From the NCBI RefSeq assembly GCF_006149045.1, contig NZ_VBSN01000027.1, positions 186,001 through 250,000 on the forward strand: 64,000 bases of DNA, read 5' to 3'. Below the pieces are notes generated by a model that was not told the DNA's origin, made no database searches, and saw only the letters and a list, made by a program, of their open reading frames with translations. A program made the position numbers and the translations under genes. Below, piece by piece: positions 35,011 through 43,015 of this stretch (within the stretch, counting starts at the first letter, position 1; each line of letters begins with the position of its first letter). The stretch is from Dyadobacter flavalbus. GTDB taxonomy: Bacteria > Bacteroidota > Bacteroidia > Cytophagales > Spirosomataceae.

Positions 35011-35503
35011 CATACAAAGAAATTTTTGTACAGCTTTTCTCACAATTGTCATTGCGAAAGTTATAAACCTAACTTCTGCAAGCCAGCCTCTCTTGTAAAA
35101 TAAAATGAATGGCTGTTTATCTTCCGTTAAACAGGTTTTTTGAAAGGCCGGAAATTTAACTTAACCCGATTGCGGCTCATTACTTAACATTTGGTTAAAG
35201 CAGCAGAATATATTTAAGCCTATTTTCGCCAAAAAATAAGTCTGCCGCAATCTGAAAGGATCAGGTTTCTGACTTTGATATAAGCCGGTTTGCCGCATTT
35301 ATCGGGATGGAAATATTCCTAATCGAATCGGTGAAGATGATGAGCTGGTATTTGCCGTACTTTATCAGCATTATTTCAAAGTCCTTGTTGAACGATGTAT
35401 TTTATCATTTTTCATCAAATATTTTCTGGTCAGAGATTTATTTGTTTTCTGAATGGCATTATTTTAAAACCCGTTATTTTTTGTCCGAAACGGCATTGCT
35501 TTT
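35011..35503. other. Gap upstream of the phosphatase gene
   Basis: About 490 bases. TTTG (35190) and TATTTTCG (35221) could be promoter elements, but the spacing of 27 bp is too long for the consensus. A 66-codon hydrophobic open frame (35307-35507) overlaps the phosphatase start by ATGA, but it has no family pattern and is not called as a gene. Confidence 0.3.
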
Positions 35504-37357
35504 ATGAAGTTCATTATTCCTGTTTTCTTCTGCACGTTCCTTTTCTTCCATGAAAATCTGGCTCAGAATGCCGTTTCTTACACGGCTGCCCAGGCGCATT
35601 CGCACAATGATTATGAACAGAATATTCCATTCCTGCGCGCTTATTATCAACAATTTGGTTCAGTTGAGGCCGATATATTTTTAAAGAACGACAGTATTTT
35701 CGTTGCACATGAAGCAAGCCGTATCAAACCGGCAAATACTTTAAAGGAGCTTTATCTGAAGCCGATTGCTGCCAGGATACAGGATAATAAAGGAAGTATT
35801 TATCCGGATAAAGACCTTGGTTTACAGCTGCTTATAGACTTAAAAACGCCTGCAAGGGAAACCCTGCCTGCGCTGATCAGGGAACTTCAGCCGTATGAAA
35901 GCCTGCTTGCGCCGAAAGGTACAGTGAAAATCGTATTGAGCGGCAACATTCCGGATGCAACGGAATTCAGTAATTATCCTTCCTACCTGTTTTTTGACGG
36001 CCGCCCGGAAGTGGCTTATACGAAACCGCAGCTGGAACGGATCGGGCTTATCAGCCAGTCTTTTACAAAGTATACCAACTGGAACGGCAAAGGCATTCTG
36101 ACTAAAAATGATAAAGCTGCGCTGGAAAAAGTGATCAGAACTGTTCATGATCAAGGCAAAAAAATCCGTTTCTGGGCTACACCCGACCACGTTAATGCAT
36201 GGAAAATGCTGATGAACCTCGGCGTTGATTATCTCAATACAGACAAAGTGGAAGAGCTCGGGCCTTATCTGCGAAACCGGAAAGATGCTGAATTTACTTC
36301 CGGCAAAACGCAGGTGCTTTACAAGCCGGCTTATCGGAACAATGACAAACGCAGCAAGGTCAAAAATATCATTCTGCTTATTGGCGACGGCATGGGCCTT
36401 GCGCAGATTTATGCCGGAATGACTGCAAACCATGGCGCACTCAATCTTTCACAATTTCTGAACACCGGATTTTCAAAAACCAGTTCTGCCGATAGCTATA
36501 TTACGGATTCTGCTGCGGGCGGAACGGCCATGGCAACCGGAAAGAAAGCGAGAAATCGTGCCATCGGTGTAGACACCAACAACGTTGCGCTTGCCAATTT
36601 GCCCGATATAATAACTCCATTTGGCATAAAATCGGGCATTATTTCTGCCGGAAGCATCACGGATGCAACACCCGCTGCGTTTTATGCACATCAGCCAGAA
36701 CGCAGCATGGAAGCTGAAATTGCGCATGACTTCTTAAAATCAAACGCAGCAATACTTATTGGCGGCGGTTCGGAGCATTTTGAGAAAACGAAAGTGGCGG
36801 ATACCTTGCGCAGCCGTGGTATGGAGGTTTCATACAACTGGCAGGACCTTGAAAAAATGAAGATGCCGTTTGTGCTTCTGGACAATTCAAAAACCGTTTC
36901 CATGCTGAAAGGAAGAGGAAACTTTCTGACGGAATCGTTTAAAAAAGCTGCTGAATCCCTGCAATCAAACAAAAATGGGTTTTTTATGATGGCCGAAGGC
37001 GCGCAGATCGATTACGGCGGACATGCCAATAAAGTGCCTTATGTTGTTACGGAAATGCTGGATTTCGATCAGCTGATCGGTGAAGCCATGCGGTTTGCAG
37101 ACAGCAATGGCGAAACGCTCGTGATCGTCACAGCAGATCATGAAACCGGCGGACTGACTTTACTTGACGGCGACCTGCAGAAAGGTTATGTGGACGGAAG
37201 TTTCAGTACCAATGATCATACTTCGGTTATGGTTCCGGTTTTTGCATACGGGCCGCATTCACTCGATTTTCGGGGCATTTACGAGAACACCGAAATTTTC
37301 AGCAGAATCCTGGATATTTTTAAGAAATACAATAAAGAAGTAAAACAGCTGAAATGA
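35504..37357 (+). CDS. GDPD-like / alkaline phosphatase fusion
   Basis: 617 residues. After a signal peptide (to about residue 20), residues 26-260 resemble a glycerophosphodiester phosphodiesterase-like TIM barrel (AHSHNDYEQNIPF, GSVEADIFL, FVAHE). Residues 288-617 are a complete alkaline phosphatase: metal ligand GDGMG (Asp295), nucleophile DSA (Ser336 in ITDSAAGGTAMATGKK), and the metal site ADHETGGL near the end. The fusion would release phosphate from glycerophosphodiesters in two steps in the periplasm or on the surface. It is a single-gene unit, and a Pho-type operator was not recognised. Confidence 0.88.
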   Translation: MKFIIPVFFCTFLFFHENLAQNAVSYTAAQAHSHNDYEQNIPFLRAYYQQFGSVEADIFLKNDSIFVAHEASRIKPANTLKELYLKPIAARIQDNKGSIYPDKDLGLQLLIDLKTPARETLPALIRELQPYESLLAPKGTVKIVLSGNIPDATEFSNYPSYLFFDGRPEVAYTKPQLERIGLISQSFTKYTNWNGKGILTKNDKAALEKVIRTVHDQGKKIRFWATPDHVNAWKMLMNLGVDYLNTDKVEELGPYLRNRKDAEFTSGKTQVLYKPAYRNNDKRSKVKNIILLIGDGMGLAQIYAGMTANHGALNLSQFLNTGFSKTSSADSYITDSAAGGTAMATGKKARNRAIGVDTNNVALANLPDIITPFGIKSGIISAGSITDATPAAFYAHQPERSMEAEIAHDFLKSNAAILIGGGSEHFEKTKVADTLRSRGMEVSYNWQDLEKMKMPFVLLDNSKTVSMLKGRGNFLTESFKKAAESLQSNKNGFFMMAEGAQIDYGGHANKVPYVVTEMLDFDQLIGEAMRFADSNGETLVIVTADHETGGLTLLDGDLQKGYVDGSFSTNDHTSVMVPVFAYGPHSLDFRGIYENTEIFSRILDIFKKYNKEVKQLK

Positions 37358-37385
37358 GTAAATCTGAGTATTATGAATCTGGACT

Positions 37386-37434
37386 GATACATTTCACATT
37401 TCACTCCAGACATTTCACTCCAGACATTTCACAA
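37386..37434 (-). repeat. Heptamer array, AWGTRAA family
   Basis: Minus strand from 37434 down: TTGTGAA, ATGTCTG, GAGTGAA, ATGTCTG, GAGTGAA, ATGTGAA, ATGTATC, seven units in exact 7-bp phase. It lies 8 bp downstream of the stop codon (TAA at 37444-37442) of the PD-(D/E)XK gene and is in its sense orientation. The end of the coding region (AGGTGAAAAGTAA) already resembles the word. Confidence 0.78.
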
Positions 37435-37441
37435 ACACACT

Positions 37442-38074
37442 TTACTTTTCACCTCCAAAAATCTTGTAATCCGTAATTTTGCCACGATTATCCTCCACAA
37501 ACTGGCAAAAAGCGTTAATCTGGGAAAGCTGATGCGAAAAGTCGAAAGTCTGATCGTATTCTTCGCTGTAAACCTCATTAAAATCAGTAATTACATATCT
37601 CAGCTTTCGGATCCCTTTTGAACGCAGCGCCGGCAGATAAAAATTCTGGTGACTTTTTGCATAGTTCCCGGCTTCGTATTTACCCGTTGTTTTAATATCG
37701 ACGGCCATGATTTTGCCAATTACATCCACATAGCCGTAAAGCAGAACGTCATTAATCTGATATTCGCAGTAAGCCTGGGTTTTTACCATCGGGCGGGGCA
37801 GAAGTGCTCTTACGCGGGCCAGAATACCGGCATCAAACATTTCTTCATTAATTCCCTTGATGGCGGCATCCTCAAAAGAAGTTCCTTTTGCCTGCGCTTC
37901 CGTCTGAACGGAAGGAAGCCGGTTAATACGGTCAATAAGCTCTGTTTCTGTTACATAGCCTTTTTCGAAACTGTCGTAAGTATTCAGCAGCGTAGGGTAA
38001 AATTTATATTTGACGGGACTGGCATTCATAGCGGGCATGTTGAAATTTATAAGTCTGATGCTTTGGACTTTCAA
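37442..38074 (-). CDS. PD-(D/E)XK nuclease superfamily protein
   Basis: 210 residues. The pattern GTSFEDAA (Glu about 68), YGYVDVIG (Asp about 117), AVDIKTT (Asp126-x-Lys128) and QNFYLPAL is that of the RecB-like/lambda-exonuclease branch of PD-(D/E)XK nucleases, which cut DNA with Mg2+. No helicase or recombination partner is adjacent. Its role could be in repair or in degrading foreign DNA, both unproven. The start may be Met1 (38074) or Met13 (38038). A heptamer array follows the stop. Confidence 0.75.
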   Translation of the reverse strand: MKVQSIRLINFNMPAMNASPVKYKFYPTLLNTYDSFEKGYVTETELIDRINRLPSVQTEAQAKGTSFEDAAIKGINEEMFDAGILARVRALLPRPMVKTQAYCEYQINDVLLYGYVDVIGKIMAVDIKTTGKYEAGNYAKSHQNFYLPALRSKGIRKLRYVITDFNEVYSEEYDQTFDFSHQLSQINAFCQFVEDNRGKITDYKIFGGEK

Positions 38075-38296
38075 AACGGTAAGTCAGGAAAACGGACAAA
38101 AATATACATAGCAGTATAGCCTTTTGGTAAGTTATGCAATCCTGTGGGTAATTGCTGATCTGTTCAGTAAATCAAGAATTATTTATTTACCCTTTATTAA
38201 ATATGAACAGCCATTTGATTGTCAGTTAAAATGAGCCGCGCATGTTAAGAAAAGTTCCATAAGTATTCCTAAGCTAAACAATCAATGCAATAGCAA

Positions 38297-39019
38297 ATGT
38301 CTGATCAGGAGTTTCATGTAAAGCTTGACGAATTAAAGTTCCTGCAGGAAAATGAGCGTAAAGTTTTTTGTTCAAAATTCGATTGCAGTTATCTGGAAAA
38401 TGAACTGGAATTAGCCAGATTGAAATTACGGCATAAAAAGGAACTGGATAATTTGAATAAAAAAGTTGCTGATGCAGATCAGGATCAGCAATCCGAAATA
38501 TGTCAGCTAAGGGCACTGCATGAGAAAGAATCGGAAGATTTTATGAAGGAAGTTGCATGCACTGATCAGCGGTATAAACTAAAATCGGATTATCTGAAAT
38601 TACGTCAAAAAACAGAGTTTCTCGATGTAAAAAAGAAATATGAATCCGAAATAAGCCAGCTGAAAATGCTTCATCGGAGCGAACTGAAAACGCTGATGAA
38701 AAAAATTGAATACAATGAACAAACCTATATACCGGAATTGGATCAAATGACTTTACGCCATAACATTGAACGTAATACGCTGATCAAAACATTTGTATTT
38801 GCAAACAAGTTGTACAACATTGGCGACGTCATTTCTGATCATGCCGGCTCGATTTCAATTCGGTCGTTTTCTTCTTTTACAACTTACAATGATTCTTATA
38901 AAATGATTTACCGGGGGATTATATTAACAAAAAATGGAGAACACAGAAAAGACGGTGCATACCGGTGTATTTCTGAGCCTGACGTAAAATCCCATTATCG
39001 TCCAATAACCGGTAAATAA
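38297..39019 (+). CDS. Hypothetical coiled-coil protein
   Basis: 240 residues. Residues 5-170 are an almost continuous heptad-like coiled coil rich in Lys/Glu/Leu with an internal repeat (QLRALHEKES, KLRQKTEF, QLKMLHRSEL, TLRHNIERN). The last 60 residues form a small globular end (FANKLYNIGDVISDHAGSISIRSF). No transmembrane segment or signal. I do not recognise a family. Confidence 0.55.
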   Translation: MSDQEFHVKLDELKFLQENERKVFCSKFDCSYLENELELARLKLRHKKELDNLNKKVADADQDQQSEICQLRALHEKESEDFMKEVACTDQRYKLKSDYLKLRQKTEFLDVKKKYESEISQLKMLHRSELKTLMKKIEYNEQTYIPELDQMTLRHNIERNTLIKTFVFANKLYNIGDVISDHAGSISIRSFSSFTTYNDSYKMIYRGIILTKNGEHRKDGAYRCISEPDVKSHYRPITGK

Positions 39020-39056
39020 AGGCATGATAAATAAATTCCATCAAGTTGATACTGTT

Positions 39057-39827
39057 TTAATGCTTTGTTCCTTTAAAGCGGTAAGTCAGGAAAACAGACA
39101 AAAAGCTGAACTTGTCATTGGGCGTATCGCTGTACGATTCGCTTTCCTCCGGATTGATCAGCCGGCGGCCAGAAGTTGCGTCCATTTTATCCGTTCTCAC
39201 AAAATAGAAGCGGTAATCTATTCCCATTTTCAAAGATTTGAACAGCAGAAAATCCAGAGAAGTACCCAAAGGCAAAATGCCTTCGTGCGTCTTTTTGATT
39301 CCGGCAGGACCTTTGGGCGGGCCCCATCGTAAAAATAAAGGATTGCGCGCGCTGAGCTTGCTGTTTGTAAACCGGAGCAAACGGTTGTCATCGGTTGCAA
39401 ATGCATTTGCACTGAAACAGACAAGTCCGATGCCGCCGTACAAGTAAAAGTGTGCATTACCGGGTTCAAGCCGGCTGAACTGTTCCGTAAGGTTCCATTT
39501 TACATTCAGTTCCAGCGAGTTATATTCATTGATAAAATAGGATTTGAAAAAGGCCGCTTTCTCTCCGCCCAGCTTTCCGGCAGTATAGTCAAAAGTCAGC
39601 GCCAGATTTTTATTAAACGATTTTCCCAGACTTATGCCGGCCATTCCCTGCATGTCCTGCTCGTTCAGCTCGCCGTAAAACTGCGTAAGACCGCCGCGCA
39701 GGCTTACTGAAAAAGGAAAATGTTCTTTCCGGTCATAACTTTTTTTCCTGCTGATACCGTTGGATTTTTGTCCGTATGATATGGAAAAGCTGAAAATAAA
39801 AACAATAAAAAATAAACCTTTGCGCAT
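39057..39827 (-). CDS. Outer-membrane beta-barrel protein
   Basis: 256 residues with a signal peptide (MRKGLFFIVFIFSFSISYG). The mature part alternates short beta strands with G-x-x-hydrophobic turns and ends in an aromatic strand (FSFLSVFLTYRF), matching the OmpA-like/PorT-like eight- to ten-strand barrels. GGLTQFYGELNEQDMQGMAGI resembles a barrel family commonly seen near T9SS genes, but I cannot name it. The gene lies between the coiled-coil gene and ubiE. Confidence 0.75.
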   Translation of the reverse strand: MRKGLFFIVFIFSFSISYGQKSNGISRKKSYDRKEHFPFSVSLRGGLTQFYGELNEQDMQGMAGISLGKSFNKNLALTFDYTAGKLGGEKAAFFKSYFINEYNSLELNVKWNLTEQFSRLEPGNAHFYLYGGIGLVCFSANAFATDDNRLLRFTNSKLSARNPLFLRWGPPKGPAGIKKTHEGILPLGTSLDFLLFKSLKMGIDYRFYFVRTDKMDATSGRRLINPEESESYSDTPNDKFSFLSVFLTYRFKGTKH

Positions 39828-39932
39828 GCAGAATTAATTTAGGATCTGCCTATTAGACGCACATTTCGGGTTCCGGTCAGCGCATTATCCAAATAAGATT
39901 GCATGCCGGTCATTTAACAATAAAATAACTGT

Positions 39933-39940
39933 TAGTTTTG
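39933..39940 (+). promoter_or_regulatory. ubiE-porT promoter, -7 box
   Basis: TAGTTTTG fits TAnnTTTG exactly, 28 bp before the ubiE start. A TTT run stands 17 bp upstream as a possible -33 element. Confidence 0.55.
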
Positions 39941-39968
39941 TTTATAGTTGTATTTACAAAAAAGCAAA

Positions 39969-40691
39969 ATGAGTGTAGTACCCTATAAGCACAAGGACGG
40001 AAGCAAAAGAGAGCAGGTAGCAGAAATGTTTGACAATATTTCTCCCAAATACGATCTGCTCAATCATCTTCTGAGTGCAGGCGTTGATATTTACTGGCGT
40101 AAAAGAGCCATAAAACTGCTGCGGAAACAGCAGCCGAAAACCATTCTGGACATTGCAACGGGAACGGGTGATTTTGCCATAGAAGCACTTTCTCTCAAAC
40201 CTGAAAAAATAATCGGTGTCGATATTTCGGAAGGAATGCTGGCCGTCGGGCGCGAAAAAATAGCGAAGCTTGGAAAACAGGATGTCATTACGCTTCAGAG
40301 CGGCGATTCGGAAAGTTTGACTTTTGCCAACAATTATTTTGATGCAATTATCGTTTCGTTTGGAGTACGTAATTTTCAGAATCTGCTAACCGGACTAACT
40401 GAAATGAACCGTGTCATGAAGGCCGGAGGAACTTGCGTTGTAGTTGAATTTTCCAAGCCGCGCAGCTTTCCGTTCAAGCAGTTTTATAATTTTTATTTCA
40501 AATACATATTGCCGTTGATTGGAAAGACGGTTTCAAAAGACAGTTCGGCATATACATATCTGCCTGAATCTGTTCAGGCGTTTCCGGATGGAGAAGCTTT
40601 TCTTGAAATTTTTAAAAAAGCAGGATTCATAAATACCAGATGCATACCACTTACCTTCGGGATTTGTTCAATTTACATAGGGCACAAGTAA
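39969..40691 (+). CDS. ubiE: Demethylmenaquinone methyltransferase (UbiE/MenG)
   Basis: 240 residues from ATG 39969. The sequence REQVAEMFDNISPKYDLLNHLLSAGVD is the family N-terminus. SAM motif I appears as ILDIATGTGDFAIEAL, and VSFGVRNFQNL and GGTCVVVEFSKP follow in the expected order. The enzyme makes menaquinone, the likely respiratory quinone here, from demethylmenaquinone. porT follows with an overlap of about 50 bp, a gene order known from other Bacteroidota. Confidence 0.95.
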   Translation: MSVVPYKHKDGSKREQVAEMFDNISPKYDLLNHLLSAGVDIYWRKRAIKLLRKQQPKTILDIATGTGDFAIEALSLKPEKIIGVDISEGMLAVGREKIAKLGKQDVITLQSGDSESLTFANNYFDAIIVSFGVRNFQNLLTGLTEMNRVMKAGGTCVVVEFSKPRSFPFKQFYNFYFKYILPLIGKTVSKDSSAYTYLPESVQAFPDGEAFLEIFKKAGFINTRCIPLTFGICSIYIGHK

Positions 40692-41374
40692 TATTCGGCT
40701 TTCTTGGATTACTGCTTGCAGCTCAGGAAGTACAGGCTCAGGGAACCGGATACAGGCGGCGTCATCTGGAGTTCTACGATGACAAACCGATTCATTACGG
40801 TATTTTGTTTGCGGTTCCTTTCACACGCTTCAATATCAGTCATAGTAACGAGTTTGTGTCCAAGGATTCTGCCTTTGTCATTCAGTCGCCCAACAATGCG
40901 GCATTCCGGATGGGTTTTACAATCAATGCTTTTATGAACGAGCATTTTGACTTGCGCACTACGCCTTCGGTTTCCTTGTATGAGCGGCATGTTAAATTCA
41001 GTTATCCAAACGGCACGGATAAAACAGAAAAACGGGAGTCAACCTGGATTGAAGTTCCTTTGCTGCTGAAATACAAATCCTTAAGACGTGTAAATTCCAG
41101 AATGTACATGCTTGCCGGCGTAACCTTCGGAATAGAAACGAACGTAAAGCGAAACAGGGGAGGCGGCGGAGGCCGGCTGGACACGAAGTCCAGCGACTTC
41201 TCGATTGATTACGGAATCGGTTACGAGCAATTTTTTGAATTCTTCAAATTTGCACCGGAACTGCGCTTTTCACATGGTTTGATGAATGTTTTTCAGCCGA
41301 CAAAAAATTCAGCAGGGATGGGAATAAACCGTTTGTCTACGCACACGGTAACGCTTTATTTAAATTTTGAATAA
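40640..41374 (+). CDS. porT: PorT family T9SS outer-membrane protein
   Basis: 244 residues from ATG 40640, overlapping ubiE by 52 bp; a later TTG near 40665 is also possible. A signal peptide ends after EVQAQ. The mature part (DDKPIHYGILFAVPFTRFNI, GFTINAFMNEHFDLRTTPSVSL, ending VTLYLNFE) is a PorT-type barrel, a component of the type IX secretion system found beside ubiE in several Bacteroidota. A glycine-rich loop (RNRGGGGGRL) is unusual. A T9SS role is consistent with the two type B sorted proteins in this window. Confidence 0.85.
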   Translation: MHTTYLRDLFNLHRAQVIFGFLGLLLAAQEVQAQGTGYRRRHLEFYDDKPIHYGILFAVPFTRFNISHSNEFVSKDSAFVIQSPNNAAFRMGFTINAFMNEHFDLRTTPSVSLYERHVKFSYPNGTDKTEKRESTWIEVPLLLKYKSLRRVNSRMYMLAGVTFGIETNVKRNRGGGGGRLDTKSSDFSIDYGIGYEQFFEFFKFAPELRFSHGLMNVFQPTKNSAGMGINRLSTHTVTLYLNFE

Positions 41375-41429
41375 GGAATCCTGATAATCAATGCATTGCA
41401 AATTTTTTGATTTTTTTTCATTAAAAAAG

Positions 41430-41460
41430 TTGCAGTTACAAAATTAGTCGCACATATTTG
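41430..41460 (+). promoter_or_regulatory. tRNA-Val promoter
   Basis: TTG at 41430-41432, a 20-bp spacer, and CATATTTG at 41453-41460, one mismatch from TAnnTTTG. Transcription would start about 15 bp before the tRNA. Confidence 0.6.
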
Positions 41461-41482
41461 CACTCCCAAACGACGGGAAAAA

Positions 41483-41557
41483 GGGAGTTTAGCTCAGTTG
41501 GTTCAGAGCATCTGCCTTACAAGCAGAGGGTCGGGGGTTCGAATCCCTCAACTCCCA
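41483..41557 (+). tRNA. tRNA-Val (TAC)
   Basis: The acceptor GGGAGTT pairs with AACTCCC, with the discriminator A at 41557. The anticodon stem-loop CTGCCTTACAAGCAG has anticodon TAC, and the T-loop GGTTCGAATCC is standard. The CCA is not encoded. A terminator follows after 5 bp. Confidence 0.97.
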
Positions 41558-41562
41558 CGATT

Positions 41563-41598
41563 AAAAAAGCACTTACAGCGAAAGCGTAAGTGCTTTTT
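41563..41598 (+). terminator. Terminator after tRNA-Val
   Basis: Stem AAAAAGCACTTAC / GTAAGTGCTTTTT with a short loop (AGCGAAAGC) ending in a T run. Confidence 0.85.
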
Positions 41599-41620
41599 GG
41601 TTTTTATATGCTTGCTGATC

Positions 41621-41794
41621 GCATTTGTCCTAGGCCGCAGAGCGGCCTCTTGTTTGTAGCACTAAATGTTTCCATATACGATTCGGCCCCGGCGGGGCCT
41701 CCTGATTATCCGTAAACAGGATGCTCCTCCGAAGCCATGTACAACTTCCCTAATTCCTTTTGCTATAAACAGGATGCTCCTCCGGAGCGGTGTA
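41621..41794. repeat. Hairpin-module repeat, copy 1
   Basis: First of two near-identical copies of about 174 bp, 224 bp apart. It contains three compact hairpins: GGCCGC-AGA-GCGGCC (41633-41647), GGCCCC-GGC-GGGGCC (41685-41699) and GCTCC-TCC-GGAGC (41776-41788). Two of them are followed by a CCTC motif. No coding frame is supported in this 450-bp stretch between tRNA-Val and the isomerase gene. Confidence 0.8.
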
Positions 41795-41844
41795 GTTCTT
41801 CAGCGTACAAGTAGTTTCTATTTTTTGAGCTCCTGCCATTTCCG

Positions 41845-42017
41845 GCATTTGTCCTAGGCCGCAGAGCGGCCTCCTGTTTGTAGCACTAAACGTTTTCATA
41901 CACGATTCGGCCCCGGCGGGGCCTCCTGACTATCCGTAAAAGGGGGCTCCTCCGAAACCATGTACAACTTCCTTAATTTCTTTTGCTATAAACAGAATGC
42001 TCCTCCGGAGCAGCGTA
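41845..42017. repeat. Hairpin-module repeat, copy 2
   Basis: Second copy of the repeat at 41621, about nine in ten positions identical by eye, with the same three hairpin modules in the same order. It ends 34 bp from the 3' end of the isomerase gene. Confidence 0.8.
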
Positions 42018-42050
42018 CGATTCTTTGATCTTGATTCAATTTGTAGATTT

Positions 42051-42950
42051 TTATTGATAAGTCTTCAAAGCTTCCTTGTCATCCATTTGTTTCAGAACCT
42101 TTTTTAGCCCGCTTATATTCATCGTCAGGCCTTCTTCTGCATCCGGAGCAGTCTCTTCGTTGATGATTCCAACTGGACCGCGGTATGTGCTGTTTTTTAC
42201 AATCTGCATCATTTTCAGTTCTGCATCTCCGTTGCCGACAGGAACAACTTTAACCGGATTGCCTTTTTTCAGCCCGGCAAGGTTCAATGCCATTAGGTGC
42301 GGAACAATCCGAGGAAAAAATTCCGGAAATCTGTCTATTTGTTCTTCGGCATGATGAAAGTTGTAGACGATTCCGATATTCGGTTTCTTCAGGTATCTGA
42401 TAATTTCCAGCTGATTTTCCGGTTCGCCATACCAGCCGCCATGATTGTAAAGACCTACGCTGCAGCCAATCTCAGCCGCTTTGTCTGCGATATAAGCAAT
42501 TGCCCTGGCATGTACCTTCACTTTTTCGTCCTGCGTCATGGAGTCAATGTCCTTTATGCCTGCAACCATGCACCAGATCTGTGTTTTTACTTTATGACGT
42601 TTCAGTAAATCAATGATAATATCCAGATTCTTATCGTTTTCAGGGTTTGGGCCTGAATAAAGCCAGAATGCCTGCAATGCAATATGATGTTTTTTCAGCT
42701 CGTCCAGCTCGGTATCAAATTCGGGAATATGCTTTTCGCGCCAGTCATATGCAAGCATTGTAATACCCAGTTTGTTGAGCATTTCCGCGCGTTCAGCCGG
42801 AGTTCTGTTTTTAACATCATATGGCACAATGCACCACGCAATCAGGTTTTCACGTGCAAAGATGCTGTTTGTTCGCCTGGCATTTTGTGCGTTTGAGCTT
42901 ACTGCAGCAAGCAAAACAAGAAACGTCAGAATACTTTTTCTGCAAATCAT
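42051..42950 (-). CDS. Secreted sugar phosphate isomerase/epimerase-like TIM barrel
   Basis: About 299 residues from ATG 42950, where a signal peptide begins (MICRKSILTFLVLLAAVSSNA). The mature part follows the AP-endonuclease-2/xylose-isomerase-like fold: LGITMLAYDW, WLYSGPN, CSVGLYNHGGW, IVYNFHH, and the metal-ligand region near GDAELKMMQIV. Family members isomerise or hydrolyse sugars; a signal peptide points to the periplasm. The neighbouring oxidoreductase genes suggest sugar catabolism, but the substrate is unknown. Confidence 0.82.
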   Translation of the reverse strand: MICRKSILTFLVLLAAVSSNAQNARRTNSIFARENLIAWCIVPYDVKNRTPAERAEMLNKLGITMLAYDWREKHIPEFDTELDELKKHHIALQAFWLYSGPNPENDKNLDIIIDLLKRHKVKTQIWCMVAGIKDIDSMTQDEKVKVHARAIAYIADKAAEIGCSVGLYNHGGWYGEPENQLEIIRYLKKPNIGIVYNFHHAEEQIDRFPEFFPRIVPHLMALNLAGLKKGNPVKVVPVGNGDAELKMMQIVKNSTYRGPVGIINEETAPDAEEGLTMNISGLKKVLKQMDDKEALKTYQ

Positions 42951-43015
42951 GGTTGATAAACCATTTGAGTCAATTAAATAGGCAACCATGAATAATGAAA
43001 ATTTAAATTGATAAA

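Noticed and set aside
35307..35507. 66-codon hydrophobic frame overlapping the phosphatase start by ATGA
   Set aside because: No family pattern, weak composition and many aromatic residues from A+T-rich DNA; the ATGA overlap may be chance.
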